From NCBI RefSeq assembly GCF_022271435.1, contig NZ_JAFIQY010000056.1, positions 1-50,481 of the forward strand: 50,481 bases of DNA, given 5' to 3'. This DNA is from Streptomyces monomycini. Its GTDB lineage: Bacteria > Actinomycetota > Actinomycetes > Streptomycetales > Streptomycetaceae. The position numbers were made by a program, and so were the translations under genes. Positions 18,630-33,861 of the stretch are shown one piece after another (within the stretch, counting starts at the first letter, position 1; each line of letters begins with the position of its first letter). The notes under the pieces are model-generated. The model was given only the letters and a program-made list of their open reading frames with translations, was not told the origin of the DNA and searched no databases.

Positions 18630-21600
18630 GACGGCCTCCCGTTGGTTCGGGCGGACCAGGCCAGGGCGGTGGCGCGTACCAGGTAGAGGCACACCTCTTC
18701 CTCGGGGAAGTTGACCGCGACGTGCCGCACGAAGTGGACGTGCAGGAGGGAGGTGAGAACGTCGTCGAAGGCGATGCCCCGGGTGTCCGGGCCCGGCAGA
18801 TGCATCCGGTACGCGGCGAGCGCCGCATCCCGGCCTGCCCATCCCGACACGATGTCCTCCCCGCCCTGGACTTCGCGCAGCGCTGCCCAGTCATCGGACG
18901 GGTTGGCAAGCCGTACGGCCTCGGCGAACTGCGGGCGCGGAACGGGTGCGGGGGCTGCCGAGGGGATGTGGTCGGTCAGCCAGCGCATCGCGGCTTCGGT
19001 ACTGCCGAGGAATGCGGAGGCGATGGCAACGGTATGGGCCGCCACCAGTGCTCGCTGACCGGGGCGCTCCGGCTGGGCGAGCTGGGCCATGACGGCGCGC
19101 GAGTCCGCTCGGAACACGTCCTCGGCCCTCTCCCACGCGGCGCCGGAACCCCAGCGGCCCATCTCCCGGTAGGAGGTGGGGTAGCGCAGCTCGGCCAGCA
19201 GGCCGACGCTGCGCAGTTCGTCGGCCCAGGCGCTCACGGTGCGGGCAGTCCGGGTAAAGGCTTCGGGCCCTGGGAGGGCGATGCGTAGGCGGACGTGCTG
19301 GTCCGGGTCGCGGAAACGGATGAACCACCACGGTGGATCGCCGAGCTGTTCGAGGAGGCCAGGAAGGTGCTGGGAGAGCAGAGTGTCCTGACGGCGGGAG
19401 TCTCCGTACAGGGCGGCGAGCAGCACTGAGGAGGCGGCGGGAGTCTGCACCTGGGCCGCAGACAGAGTGCGAGCCCGAGTGGGGGCGGGCAGCGCCGGCC
19501 ACTTCGGCGGCCGGGTCGCCTTGAGAGGGACCACGACCTCATGAGTTCGCCCGCCGCACCAGCCGTACGCCTCCGGTTCGGGGGCCTCGACGAGCACAGC
19601 CAGGTGCGTACGGTCGAGGTGTTGACGCAGGATCGCCCGGTGGCCGGCCTCGTCAAGATCAAGGAACAGGTGCCGGTCGTCCTCGCCGAGAAGCACGCGG
19701 CGAGGCAGCCGCCGCCGGGCCCGCCAGTCGGTGAGGGCGGCGTCCCACTGGGCCCGGGGGCCAGTGCGGCCGGGCAATTCGGACGCCTCCAGCCGCCAGC
19801 GCGCCGGGGCCAGCACCGTACGCCCGTACCGCAGCCGCGGCAGGAACGGCATCGCTGCGGCGGCGCCCCAGTCGAACACGGTGACCTGTGCGCACTGGGC
19901 GCGGGAGAGCTCGGTGAGGAACCGCACCAGCGGTGGAGTGTGCGTGCGCAGGTTCAGCGCGTGCATTCCGACGGCCTCCACGCGGTGGCCGCGCTCGGGG
20001 ACGGCGAGGAACATGCGGCGGCCGTCACACCCGACGGCCAGGTCCTCCGGAGTGAGGACGGTGTCCTTCGGGCCGCGGTGCTCCTGAAGGCTGATCACGG
20101 TGGGGAGGGTCTGCGGGGCACGGGTGACATGAGCACTTTCCGGGAGCAGCGGCGGGAAGGAGAGCTGGGCGGGCACGGTGTTGTTGTCCGCAGCCGGGAG
20201 GTCAGCCAGCTCTGTGGTGAGGGCCTTACGGCTGGCGGGGGACAGCACGTCGAGGAACCGGCCTGTCGAGACACCCGCCCCGCGAGACACGCTCACGACC
20301 TCCAACCGGAACTGCCCGCGCTGCAACTGCCCCAGGCTGGCCGCGTGCACCCGCACCCCTGCCTCCAGGTGCGGCGGTAACCGGGGCTCATCGGGCCCCA
20401 TGTCCAGGGTGGCGATCAGGTCGTCGGTGAGGACCACCTCGTCGCGGCCGTCGAGCACGGCGGCCTGCGCCAGGCGAACGAGGGCGTCATCCCGAGTAGA
20501 GACACGAGGCCGACGTACGCCGGCGGGGGTGCCCGGGTAGCCGTCGGGGTAGCCCGTACCGCTGTCCGCGACAGCCTCCGTGAGCGGCACCATGGTGCCG
20601 ATGCCGTACCGCTCGTAGAAGCGCTGGTGGTACGCGTTCCACTCGGCGGTCCCGTACGGGCGGGCGCACACCCGCGTCAAGACGGAAGCGGCACGTTCGA
20701 TCTCCCTGGCCACTTCCTCCGGCAGCACGATCTGCGCATCCAGTCGTAGGTCGTGAGCGATGGGGTGACGGCGCAGGCCGGGCACGAGAGCCCGCATCCG
20801 CGCCGCGACGCTTTCCCGGCCGCCGCGCGTGGCGCATTCCTCCAGGCCCACTCGGATCGCGCGCAGCTCACGCACCATCCCTGCGACCGGGGCGAAGCTA
20901 CCGGTGTCGCTCGCATCGAGCTGCCTGAGCAGGTGCCCGAGGGCGTCGGTCTCGGTGCTCGGCGCGTGCAGGTTCGTGATCAGCACCCGCCGCTGGATCA
21001 GCTCTGTCAGCAGGCGGCGCGTCTTCTTCATTCCGGCTTCGGGAAACTCCGCCCTGAGCTTGTCCGCGAGGGTGCCGCAGGGGATCGGCGTCCGGGTTGC
21101 GGCGAGGACCGCGCGTACTGGTTCGGTCAGGGCCAGGGATGTCTCGACCGCGCGTCTCCGGGCTTCCTGGACATCGGACTGGAACGGCACGATGAGCCGG
21201 TCTCCCCGGCTTGTCGCGGTGTTGTTGGCGACGACGGTCAGCCGTTCGAGAAGGTCTGGCCACGACTCCAGCCGTTCGATCACGGCGGACAGCCACTCTG
21301 CCCCCGCACGGCCCAGGGCCATGTGCTGATTGCCCCAGGCCGCACGTGCCTCCGTCCCGAACTCCGCAGTGGTCACACCGGCGAACAGGCCGAAGGGGGT
21401 CGCTCGATGCTGGGCCCGCAGCAGATAACGGGCCACGGACAGCGCCGTGCGCCGCACGTCCCGTGAGGCAGGATTCTCGGCCATGCACAGGGACCGCACC
21501 CGCGCGGCCAGGACCGGGCTGGCGTGCTGAAGTGCCTCGGCCACGTCCTTGTCCGCCCAGACGGTACGCAACCACATCACACAGGCGGACGAACCGCGGG

Positions 21601-21769
21601 GCGAGCGGTCATCGAGGTCAGGGCAAGCAGGCATCGACAGCGAAGGCCGGGCCACGGCGCGCACGAGAGCGGTGGAACAGGTTCGAAACGCTGCGGGCGG
21701 AGCAACCACCGATTGCCTCCGTAGAAGGGGACGGGCGGCCGGTGCCGCCGCGCCGAAACGCGACGGCAC
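18626..21769 (-). CDS. Full-length class I lanthipeptide dehydratase (LanB)
   Basis: 1047 residues. The large N-terminal glutamylation domain (about 20-760) shows YLLRAQHRATPFGLFAGVTT, RLIVPFQSDVQEARRRAVET, WNAYHQRFYERYG and RFLDVLSPASRKALTTEL; the C-terminal SpaB_C elimination domain starts near 795 (PGLLEQLGDPPWWFIRFRDP, HVRLRIALPG, TSYREMGRWG). It should dehydrate Ser/Thr of the precursor using glutamyl-tRNA. The GTG at 21769 is 25 bp after the precursor stop; no strong ribosome-binding site is visible, and coupling to the precursor is likely. Codon 464 is TTA (20380-20378), the rare codon read by bldA tRNA, so expression may be developmentally timed. Confidence 0.93.
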   Translation of the reverse strand: MPSRFGAAAPAARPLLRRQSVVAPPAAFRTCSTALVRAVARPSLSMPACPDLDDRSPRGSSACVMWLRTVWADKDVAEALQHASPVLAARVRSLCMAENPASRDVRRTALSVARYLLRAQHRATPFGLFAGVTTAEFGTEARAAWGNQHMALGRAGAEWLSAVIERLESWPDLLERLTVVANNTATSRGDRLIVPFQSDVQEARRRAVETSLALTEPVRAVLAATRTPIPCGTLADKLRAEFPEAGMKKTRRLLTELIQRRVLITNLHAPSTETDALGHLLRQLDASDTGSFAPVAGMVRELRAIRVGLEECATRGGRESVAARMRALVPGLRRHPIAHDLRLDAQIVLPEEVAREIERAASVLTRVCARPYGTAEWNAYHQRFYERYGIGTMVPLTEAVADSGTGYPDGYPGTPAGVRRPRVSTRDDALVRLAQAAVLDGRDEVVLTDDLIATLDMGPDEPRLPPHLEAGVRVHAASLGQLQRGQFRLEVVSVSRGAGVSTGRFLDVLSPASRKALTTELADLPAADNNTVPAQLSFPPLLPESAHVTRAPQTLPTVISLQEHRGPKDTVLTPEDLAVGCDGRRMFLAVPERGHRVEAVGMHALNLRTHTPPLVRFLTELSRAQCAQVTVFDWGAAAAMPFLPRLRYGRTVLAPARWRLEASELPGRTGPRAQWDAALTDWRARRRLPRRVLLGEDDRHLFLDLDEAGHRAILRQHLDRTHLAVLVEAPEPEAYGWCGGRTHEVVVPLKATRPPKWPALPAPTRARTLSAAQVQTPAASSVLLAALYGDSRRQDTLLSQHLPGLLEQLGDPPWWFIRFRDPDQHVRLRIALPGPEAFTRTARTVSAWADELRSVGLLAELRYPTSYREMGRWGSGAAWERAEDVFRADSRAVMAQLAQPERPGQRALVAAHTVAIASAFLGSTEAAMRWLTDHIPSAAPAPVPRPQFAEAVRLANPSDDWAALREVQGGEDIVSGWAGRDAALAAYRMHLPGPDTRGIAFDDVLTSLLHVHFVRHVAVNFPEEEVCLYLVRATALAWSARTNGRPS

Positions 21770-21794
21770 CAGGACGGAGAGAGCTGGGACAGGG

Positions 21795-21974
21795 TCAGGC
21801 GACGTTGGTGGTGCAGGCGCCGCAGGTGGACCCGCAGTTGTCGTCGGTCAGGTTGACCAGCCCCGCCGGATCGGCGACCTCGACGAGGGAGACGTCCAGG
21901 TCGAAACCGTCGGTCGCCTCCGGCGGCTGCGGCCTTACCCGGGTGTGGCTGGGTACCACGGTGTTCCGTGTCAT
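21795..21974 (-). CDS. FxLD-family lanthipeptide precursor
   Basis: 59 residues. The leader carries the family motif FDLD at 24-27 (followed by VSLVEV), and the short core ends TDDNCGSTCGACTTNVA. Core-region candidates: Cys47, Cys51, Cys54; Thr43, Ser49, Thr50, Thr55, Thr56 for dehydration; Asp44/Asp45 as possible methylation targets. Three Cys suggest up to three thioether rings. The leader cleavage point is not visible: no GG or obvious protease site, and no peptidase gene in the block. The ATG at 21974 is preceded by GAGGAG; longer upstream frames are not needed. First gene of the minus-strand lan operon. Confidence 0.92.
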   Translation of the reverse strand: MTRNTVVPSHTRVRPQPPEATDGFDLDVSLVEVADPAGLVNLTDDNCGSTCGACTTNVA

Positions 21975-22400
21975 TTCTTCTGACTCCTCTTGTGAGTAGT
22001 GGCGTCGGGGTTGTGTTGCCAGTCGCCTCCGGGTGTCATCACGCGGAGGCTTGCCAGGCGGCCGGCCTCTCGGGCGACTCCTGACAGCCCGGCAAGAGGT
22101 GGCGGCGCTCACGGGCGCCGGCCTCACGCCGGAAGCCTGGTCAGGCCGGGGCTGACCGCTGCCCCAGCGAATAGGCAAGCGCCTGGGGCCTCTGGGACCG
22201 TCTGGCCATAAATGTCACGGTTGGCGGTGCTGCTGTGTTCCGCTCACTGAGGCTCGTCATCGGGGTAGGACCCTCGCGTTGTCTCGGCGCCCGGGCCGCT
22301 CCCCTTACGCATGAGGGCGCGGACCAAGCCGTCAACAGCCGCCCGAGAGGTGCCGCCGGGCGACCGACACCCAGACAACAGCGTTTGGATTCCCGCTGGT

Positions 22401-22443
22401 TAGGGCGATGGTTCAGTCAGCCGGGAGAATCACCTAGGGCGAT
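22401..22443 (+). repeat. 9-bp direct repeat TAGGGCGAT, 34 bp apart
   Basis: TAGGGCGAT at 22401-22409 and again at 22435-22443. The 34-bp period is about three helical turns, so both copies would face the same side of the DNA. They lie immediately upstream of the regulator promoter. Confidence 0.6.
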
Positions 22444-22447
22444 TTGA

Positions 22448-22463
22448 CCAGGCATTTGCCTGG
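22448..22463. promoter_or_regulatory. Candidate operator: CCAGGCA-TT-TGCCTGG palindrome
   Basis: A perfect 7-bp inverted repeat with 2-nt spacer, 33 bp before the regulator start codon. Its right half with one flanking base, TTGCCTGG, recurs at 22488-22495 directly against the ATG. The placement suits autoregulation by the XRE protein. Confidence 0.6.
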
Positions 22464-22483
22464 GGTCCGGCTGGCGAGGGCGC

Positions 22484-22489
22484 TACCTT
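22484..22489 (+). promoter_or_regulatory. Possible -10 element of a leaderless XRE regulator transcript
   Basis: TACCTT ends 6 bp before the ATG at 22496, the spacing expected when transcription begins at the start codon. There is no ribosome-binding site upstream of that ATG. The -35 candidates (TTGACC at 22444, TTGCCT at 22456) are not ideally spaced. Confidence 0.4.
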
Positions 22490-22495
22490 GCCTGG

Positions 22496-23782
22496 ATGGA
22501 CTCCACGCGCAACGCCGCTCTTGAGGCGTGGATGGCCGAACACGGTTACAGCTCCAACAGCCTCGCTGAGGCCGTGAACAGGTCCCTCGAACGTCTCACA
22601 GGTCGAACAGGTGGTCTCGACGGATCATCGATCCGGGACTGGAAGGCCGGCCGGGTCAAATGGCCCAAGTCGGCCGCCCGCAGGGCTCTCGAAGACGTCG
22701 CGGGCCTGCCTGCCGTCGCTTTAGGGTTCGTGCCACGGGGCCGGGCGCCGTCCGTCACCGCTTCACAGCAGCAGGAGGACCCCGACATGAAGCGCCGTAC
22801 CCTCGTGGGCGGTATCGCTGCGGCAGCCGCCGCAGCGGCAGCCGCTCCGGGCGACACCTCGCCGCGCCGGATCGGAATGAGCGACGTCGACCGCCTGCAG
22901 AAGCGCTTCGCAGAGATCATCGCCAGCGACCACCGTCATGGCGGGCAACTCGGTACCGAGCAGAAAGCCGCCGCGCTCGCCGACGAGGCACTGAACCTCC
23001 AGAACGCGGGCAGCGCCTCCCAGCGTGTACGCGGCCGCCTCTACGCCTCCGCGGCGGCGTTCCGCTCCTCGGCCATGTGGGCAGCCATCGACGGTCGCCG
23101 CTACGACGTCGCGAAGGCCCACATGCGTGAGGCCCAGTCCCTCGCCGAAATGTCCTGCGATCAGTCGATCAAGTTCCGCATCTGGAGCCACGCCGGAACG
23201 ATGTACCGGCACATGGGCCGGCCCGCCGACGCGCTCGCCGCCAACGACGTCGCCCGCAAACTGAGTCTCACGCGCAACGATCCCCTGTTCGCGTCCCTCG
23301 GCCTGGCCCGGCAGGGAGCCATCCACGGCACAGCGCAGGACAGAACCTCCACCCGCCGGGCGTTCGAGCAGGCCCAGGAAGCCATGCTGCGCGCCGACCC
23401 TGCGGACTACCGCCCCGTATGGATGCTCGCCTTCTACGACCAGGCCGAACTGGACTCCCTGGCCCTGTCGGCATACCTGGCACTCGGCGACTACCCAGCA
23501 GCCGAGTACCACGCCCACCGCTGCCTGGCCGCCCTCCGGCTCCACATGGTGCGCTCCCGAGCCATCGCCACCACCCGGCTTGCGCACGCGCAACTCGCCC
23601 AGGGAGCGGCCGACGCCGCCACAGCCACCGCGATGACCGTCACCGCCAACGCCGCTACCCAGCACGCCCGAGTGGCGCGCATGCTGCAAGAGTTCGGTGC
23701 CGCTCTGCGCACCATCGCTCCGCACACCGCCACCGTGCGAACTTGGACCGAGCACGTCGCCACCTGGAGGACCACGGTATGA
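22496..23782 (+). CDS. XRE-family regulator with TPR-like sensor half
   Basis: 428 residues. The N-terminal about 75 residues form a HTH-like domain (LEAWMAEHGYSSNSLAEAVN, SSIRDWKAGRVKWPKSAAR); then comes an internal twin-Arg-like stretch (MKRRTLVGG followed by poly-Ala) seen in many streptomycete regulators of this size, then a helical TPR-like region (about 125-428). It is divergent from the lanthipeptide operon and the obvious candidate to control it, as do homologous regulators beside streptomycete RiPP and other clusters. Codon 76 is TTA (22721-22723), implying bldA dependence. The ATG lacks a ribosome-binding site and may be leaderless. Overlaps the GNAT gene by 4 bp (ATGA). Confidence 0.85.
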   Translation: MDSTRNAALEAWMAEHGYSSNSLAEAVNRSLERLTGRTGGLDGSSIRDWKAGRVKWPKSAARRALEDVAGLPAVALGFVPRGRAPSVTASQQQEDPDMKRRTLVGGIAAAAAAAAAAPGDTSPRRIGMSDVDRLQKRFAEIIASDHRHGGQLGTEQKAAALADEALNLQNAGSASQRVRGRLYASAAAFRSSAMWAAIDGRRYDVAKAHMREAQSLAEMSCDQSIKFRIWSHAGTMYRHMGRPADALAANDVARKLSLTRNDPLFASLGLARQGAIHGTAQDRTSTRRAFEQAQEAMLRADPADYRPVWMLAFYDQAELDSLALSAYLALGDYPAAEYHAHRCLAALRLHMVRSRAIATTRLAHAQLAQGAADAATATAMTVTANAATQHARVARMLQEFGAALRTIAPHTATVRTWTEHVATWRTTV

Positions 23783-24318
23783 CCACGGCGCCCACCACCG
23801 AACTGCGCACCTTCGACACGCTCGACGCCGTCCGCGGTGACCTCCTCGATGTGTACGCCGAGGTACGCGCCCCCCTCCTCCACCTGCCGAACTACGCGGT
23901 CACCGCGTTCGGCGAGCGCCTGGACCGGCACAGCACCGAGCCCGGGTTCACGGCCGTCCTCGCGTACGCGAACGGACAACCCGTCGGCTACGCCTACGCC
24001 AACAGCATCGAGCGCGGCGACCGCTACTGGCAGCGCACCAGCCCGGAGCCGGCAGACATGTACACCGAGCACCCGGCCGTTGCTTTGAAGGAGATCGGTG
24101 TCCGGCCGGCCTGGCGCAAGACCGGCACCGCCCGCCGCATCCACGACGCCCTCCTCGCCGGCCGCGACGAGCCGTACGTCACGCTCATGGTCAACCCAGC
24201 CGCCGGCGAAGGAAAGGTTCATGCGCTCTACGACTCGTGGGGGTACGCGGACATCGGCGTGAGCCAGCCGTCACCGGCCTCACCGGTGCTCACCGTGATG
24301 ATCCGAGCCAACCGCTGA
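23779..24318 (+). CDS. GNAT-family N-acetyltransferase
   Basis: 179 residues with the GNAT layout: VLAYANGQPVGYAYANSIER for beta strands 2-4, then KEIGVRPAWRKTGTARRIHD carrying the acetyl-CoA pyrophosphate loop (degenerate R-x-x-G-x-x-R), and a C-terminal YDSWGYADIG strand. It starts within the regulator stop (ATGA overlap), so it is cotranscribed with the regulator. It might acetylate the lanthipeptide, a self-resistance target or the regulator; regulator-GNAT pairs of this type are frequent in Streptomyces, so it need not be a tailoring enzyme. This is the last gene of the block. Confidence 0.85.
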   Translation: MTTAPTTELRTFDTLDAVRGDLLDVYAEVRAPLLHLPNYAVTAFGERLDRHSTEPGFTAVLAYANGQPVGYAYANSIERGDRYWQRTSPEPADMYTEHPAVALKEIGVRPAWRKTGTARRIHDALLAGRDEPYVTLMVNPAAGEGKVHALYDSWGYADIGVSQPSPASPVLTVMIRANR

Positions 24319-24553
24319 TGTCATGGTCATGCTCGCGCAAGGAAGGGTGAGCTCACCGAGCAGGCGGACGCATTGCGCACGATGCGTAGGTGGGCGCACG
24401 GTGAGGCACCGTCGTCACAAGCCGGACCAAGCACCACACGGCATCCACGAGCATCGTCGAGCATGTGTTCCGACCCACTCCGGAAGCTGAGCACCGTGAT
24501 GCCCATGACTGCGCCCCGCCCCGGGTGCGCAGTCACGTCCGTACGGCAGAGCC
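24319..24553. other. Gap at the right edge of the lanthipeptide block
   Basis: 235 bp between the GNAT stop and the convergent exporter stop. A 59-codon minus-strand frame (24506-24327, starting MGITVLSFRSG) is open but matches no family I recognise and has weaker third-position bias than its neighbours. A weak 6-bp hairpin (ACGCAT 24368, ATGCGT 24382) is the only terminator-like element. This could be decayed sequence left at a junction. Confidence 0.4.
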
Positions 24554-26002
24554 TCAGCCCACCGCCGGAGCCTGAGCCCCCTCCCCCGTTTCCTCGTCGA
24601 GGTCGTCGGCGAAGGGCGGCGGTTGCGGCGGGTTCTTCGGGAGTCGTACGGCGATCAGCGCGCCCACGGCGACCAGCGCGGCCGTCACCCATACCGCGGC
24701 CCGGTACGGGGCCGGGCCGGTGCTGCCCGTGCCGTGGCCGCCGATCACGCCCGCGCAGACGGCGATGCCGAGGGCTCCGCCCAGGGTGCGGACGATCTGG
24801 AAGAGGCCCATCGCGCGGCCCATGTCGGGCGGCGCGATGTCCTCGAAGCCGGCGAGCTGGACGGTGAGGACGGCTGTGCCGAGCACCAGGCCGATGGCGA
24901 ACATCAGGCCCCGTACCAGCCAGGCGTTGTCCGCCGCGCCCGGTACGGCGAGGGCGGCGAAGACCACCGCGGCGAGCAGCAGGGCGGGGACCGCGAGGCG
25001 GCGCGGGCCGATGCGCGGCAGCAGCCGGTCGACGACCTGGGAGGCGAGCATCAGGCCGATCGCCTCGGGGAAGACGCTGAGGCCCGCGTCCAGGGCGGAG
25101 GCGCCCAGGGCCGCCTGGTAGAGCAGCGGGAAGACGAACAGGACGCCCATCAGGCCGGCGGCGGTGAGTACGGCGAGTGCGGAGGCCGTGCCGTACGCCC
25201 GGCCTGCCAGCAGCCGGAGTTTCAGCAGTGGCTCCGGTGTGCGGAGCTGGTGGACGACGGCGGCCGCCGTCAGCACCACGCCGAGTACGGCGGCGGCCGC
25301 GACGGCGGGCTCCGCCCAGCCGTGCGAGGGGCCGAACCCGAGCGCGTAGGTGAGCAGGCCGAGGCCCGGGGTGGCGAGCCAGAACCCGGCCCGATCGAAC
25401 GGTCCCGGTACGCCCTCGACGTGCTCGCGCAGTCCGAGGACGCCGAGCAGGACGGCGGCGGCGCCGATCGGCACGTTCACGAAGAACAGCCAGTGCCAGG
25501 ACAGGTGCTGGGTGAGGAAGCCGCCCAGCGGCGGGCCGAGCGCGGGCATCAGGGCCGTCGGCACGATGAGGACCTTGGACAGCTTGGCCCGTTCGTGCGG
25601 CGGGAACGCGCGGAACAGCAGGGTCATGCCGACGGGGGTGAGCAGGCCGCCCGCCAGGCCCTGCACCGCCCGTGCGACGACCAGCGCGGACAGGTTGGGC
25701 GCGAGGCCGCAGGCGGCCGAGGCGGTGGTGAAGACGGCGAGCGCGCCGAGGAAGACGCGTTTGGTGCCGTAGCGGTCGCCGAGCCAGCCGGCGACCGGCA
25801 GGGCCAGCGCGAGGGCGACGAGGAAGGCCGTCTCGACGGTGTTGGCCGCGGAGACGGGCTGGCCGAAGTCGCCCGCGATGGTGAACAGGGCGGGGTTGAC
25901 GATGGTCGAGTCGAGGCCGTTCATGCACATGGCGGCCGTGTAGACGAGGACGACGGCGGTTCTCGGGTTCAGCCGGGGTGAGGGAGAAGGTGCGGTGGTC
26001 AT
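24554..26002 (-). CDS. DHA2-type MFS exporter, likely for the siderophore
   Basis: 482 residues with about 14 predicted membrane helices, the pattern of DHA2/EmrB-QacA drug:H+ antiporters: first helix with NGLDSTIVNPALFTIA (motif D1-like LDxTIVNxA), loop motif GWLGDRYGTKRVF, GLAGGLLTPVGMTLLFRAFP and ALGPPLGGFLTQHLSWHWLF (motif C-like). The start lies 3 bp after the NRPS stop, so it is cotranscribed with and coupled to the NRPS, which strongly suggests export of the finished siderophore. The C-terminus is an acidic, Pro-rich tail. Confidence 0.9.
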   Translation of the reverse strand: MTTAPSPSPRLNPRTAVVLVYTAAMCMNGLDSTIVNPALFTIAGDFGQPVSAANTVETAFLVALALALPVAGWLGDRYGTKRVFLGALAVFTTASAACGLAPNLSALVVARAVQGLAGGLLTPVGMTLLFRAFPPHERAKLSKVLIVPTALMPALGPPLGGFLTQHLSWHWLFFVNVPIGAAAVLLGVLGLREHVEGVPGPFDRAGFWLATPGLGLLTYALGFGPSHGWAEPAVAAAAVLGVVLTAAAVVHQLRTPEPLLKLRLLAGRAYGTASALAVLTAAGLMGVLFVFPLLYQAALGASALDAGLSVFPEAIGLMLASQVVDRLLPRIGPRRLAVPALLLAAVVFAALAVPGAADNAWLVRGLMFAIGLVLGTAVLTVQLAGFEDIAPPDMGRAMGLFQIVRTLGGALGIAVCAGVIGGHGTGSTGPAPYRAAVWVTAALVAVGALIAVRLPKNPPQPPPFADDLDEETGEGAQAPAVG

Positions 26003-26005
26003 CGG

Positions 26006-33715
<7,710 letters not shown>

Positions 33716-33778
33716 GTGTGTGACAACTCCCAGGGAGAAACCGAGCTTCGCGGACCGGCCGGCAGCCCGCACACAAAC

Positions 33779-33797
33779 TTAGGGAAGCCTAAGTTAT
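33779..33797. promoter_or_regulatory. Iron box between the NRPS and M20 genes
   Basis: TTAGGGAAGCCTAAGTTAT agrees with the iron-box consensus in its central dyad (TTAGG..AGCCTAA) and lies 64 bp upstream of the NRPS start and 65 bp upstream of the amidohydrolase start. One box could repress both directions. Confidence 0.85.
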
Positions 33798-33861
33798 TTT
33801 TACTCTTCTGCGGTGCCGCCGACCGCCACCGGCACCGGTCACCGAGCCCGAAGAGGAGACG

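Larger units (their letters stand above)
21975..22495. other. Divergent intergenic region of the lanthipeptide block
   Basis: 521 bp without a supportable gene, holding the leftward promoter for the precursor operon and the rightward promoter for the XRE regulator. Notable elements are at 22401-22495 (listed separately). No iron box is visible. On the minus strand near 22050 a CCAGGC half-site resembles half of the palindrome at 22448. Confidence 0.6.

Noticed and set aside
18626..21769. Split LanB (separate glutamylation and elimination genes)
   Set aside because: The frame is continuous over 1047 residues with both domains, so this LanB is full length.
21975..22495. Iron box controlling the lanthipeptide operon
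   Set aside because: No 19-bp sequence close to the DmdR/IdeR consensus is present in the divergent region.
24327..24506. 59-codon minus-strand frame in the gap beside the exporter
   Set aside because: No family resemblance, modest codon bias and no clear ribosome-binding site; kept only as a note on the gap.
14055..24553. Attachment-site or terminal repeats bounding the lanthipeptide block
   Set aside because: I looked for matching direct or inverted repeats and for tRNA or integrase sequences at both edges and saw none; a program search would be needed to exclude short ones.
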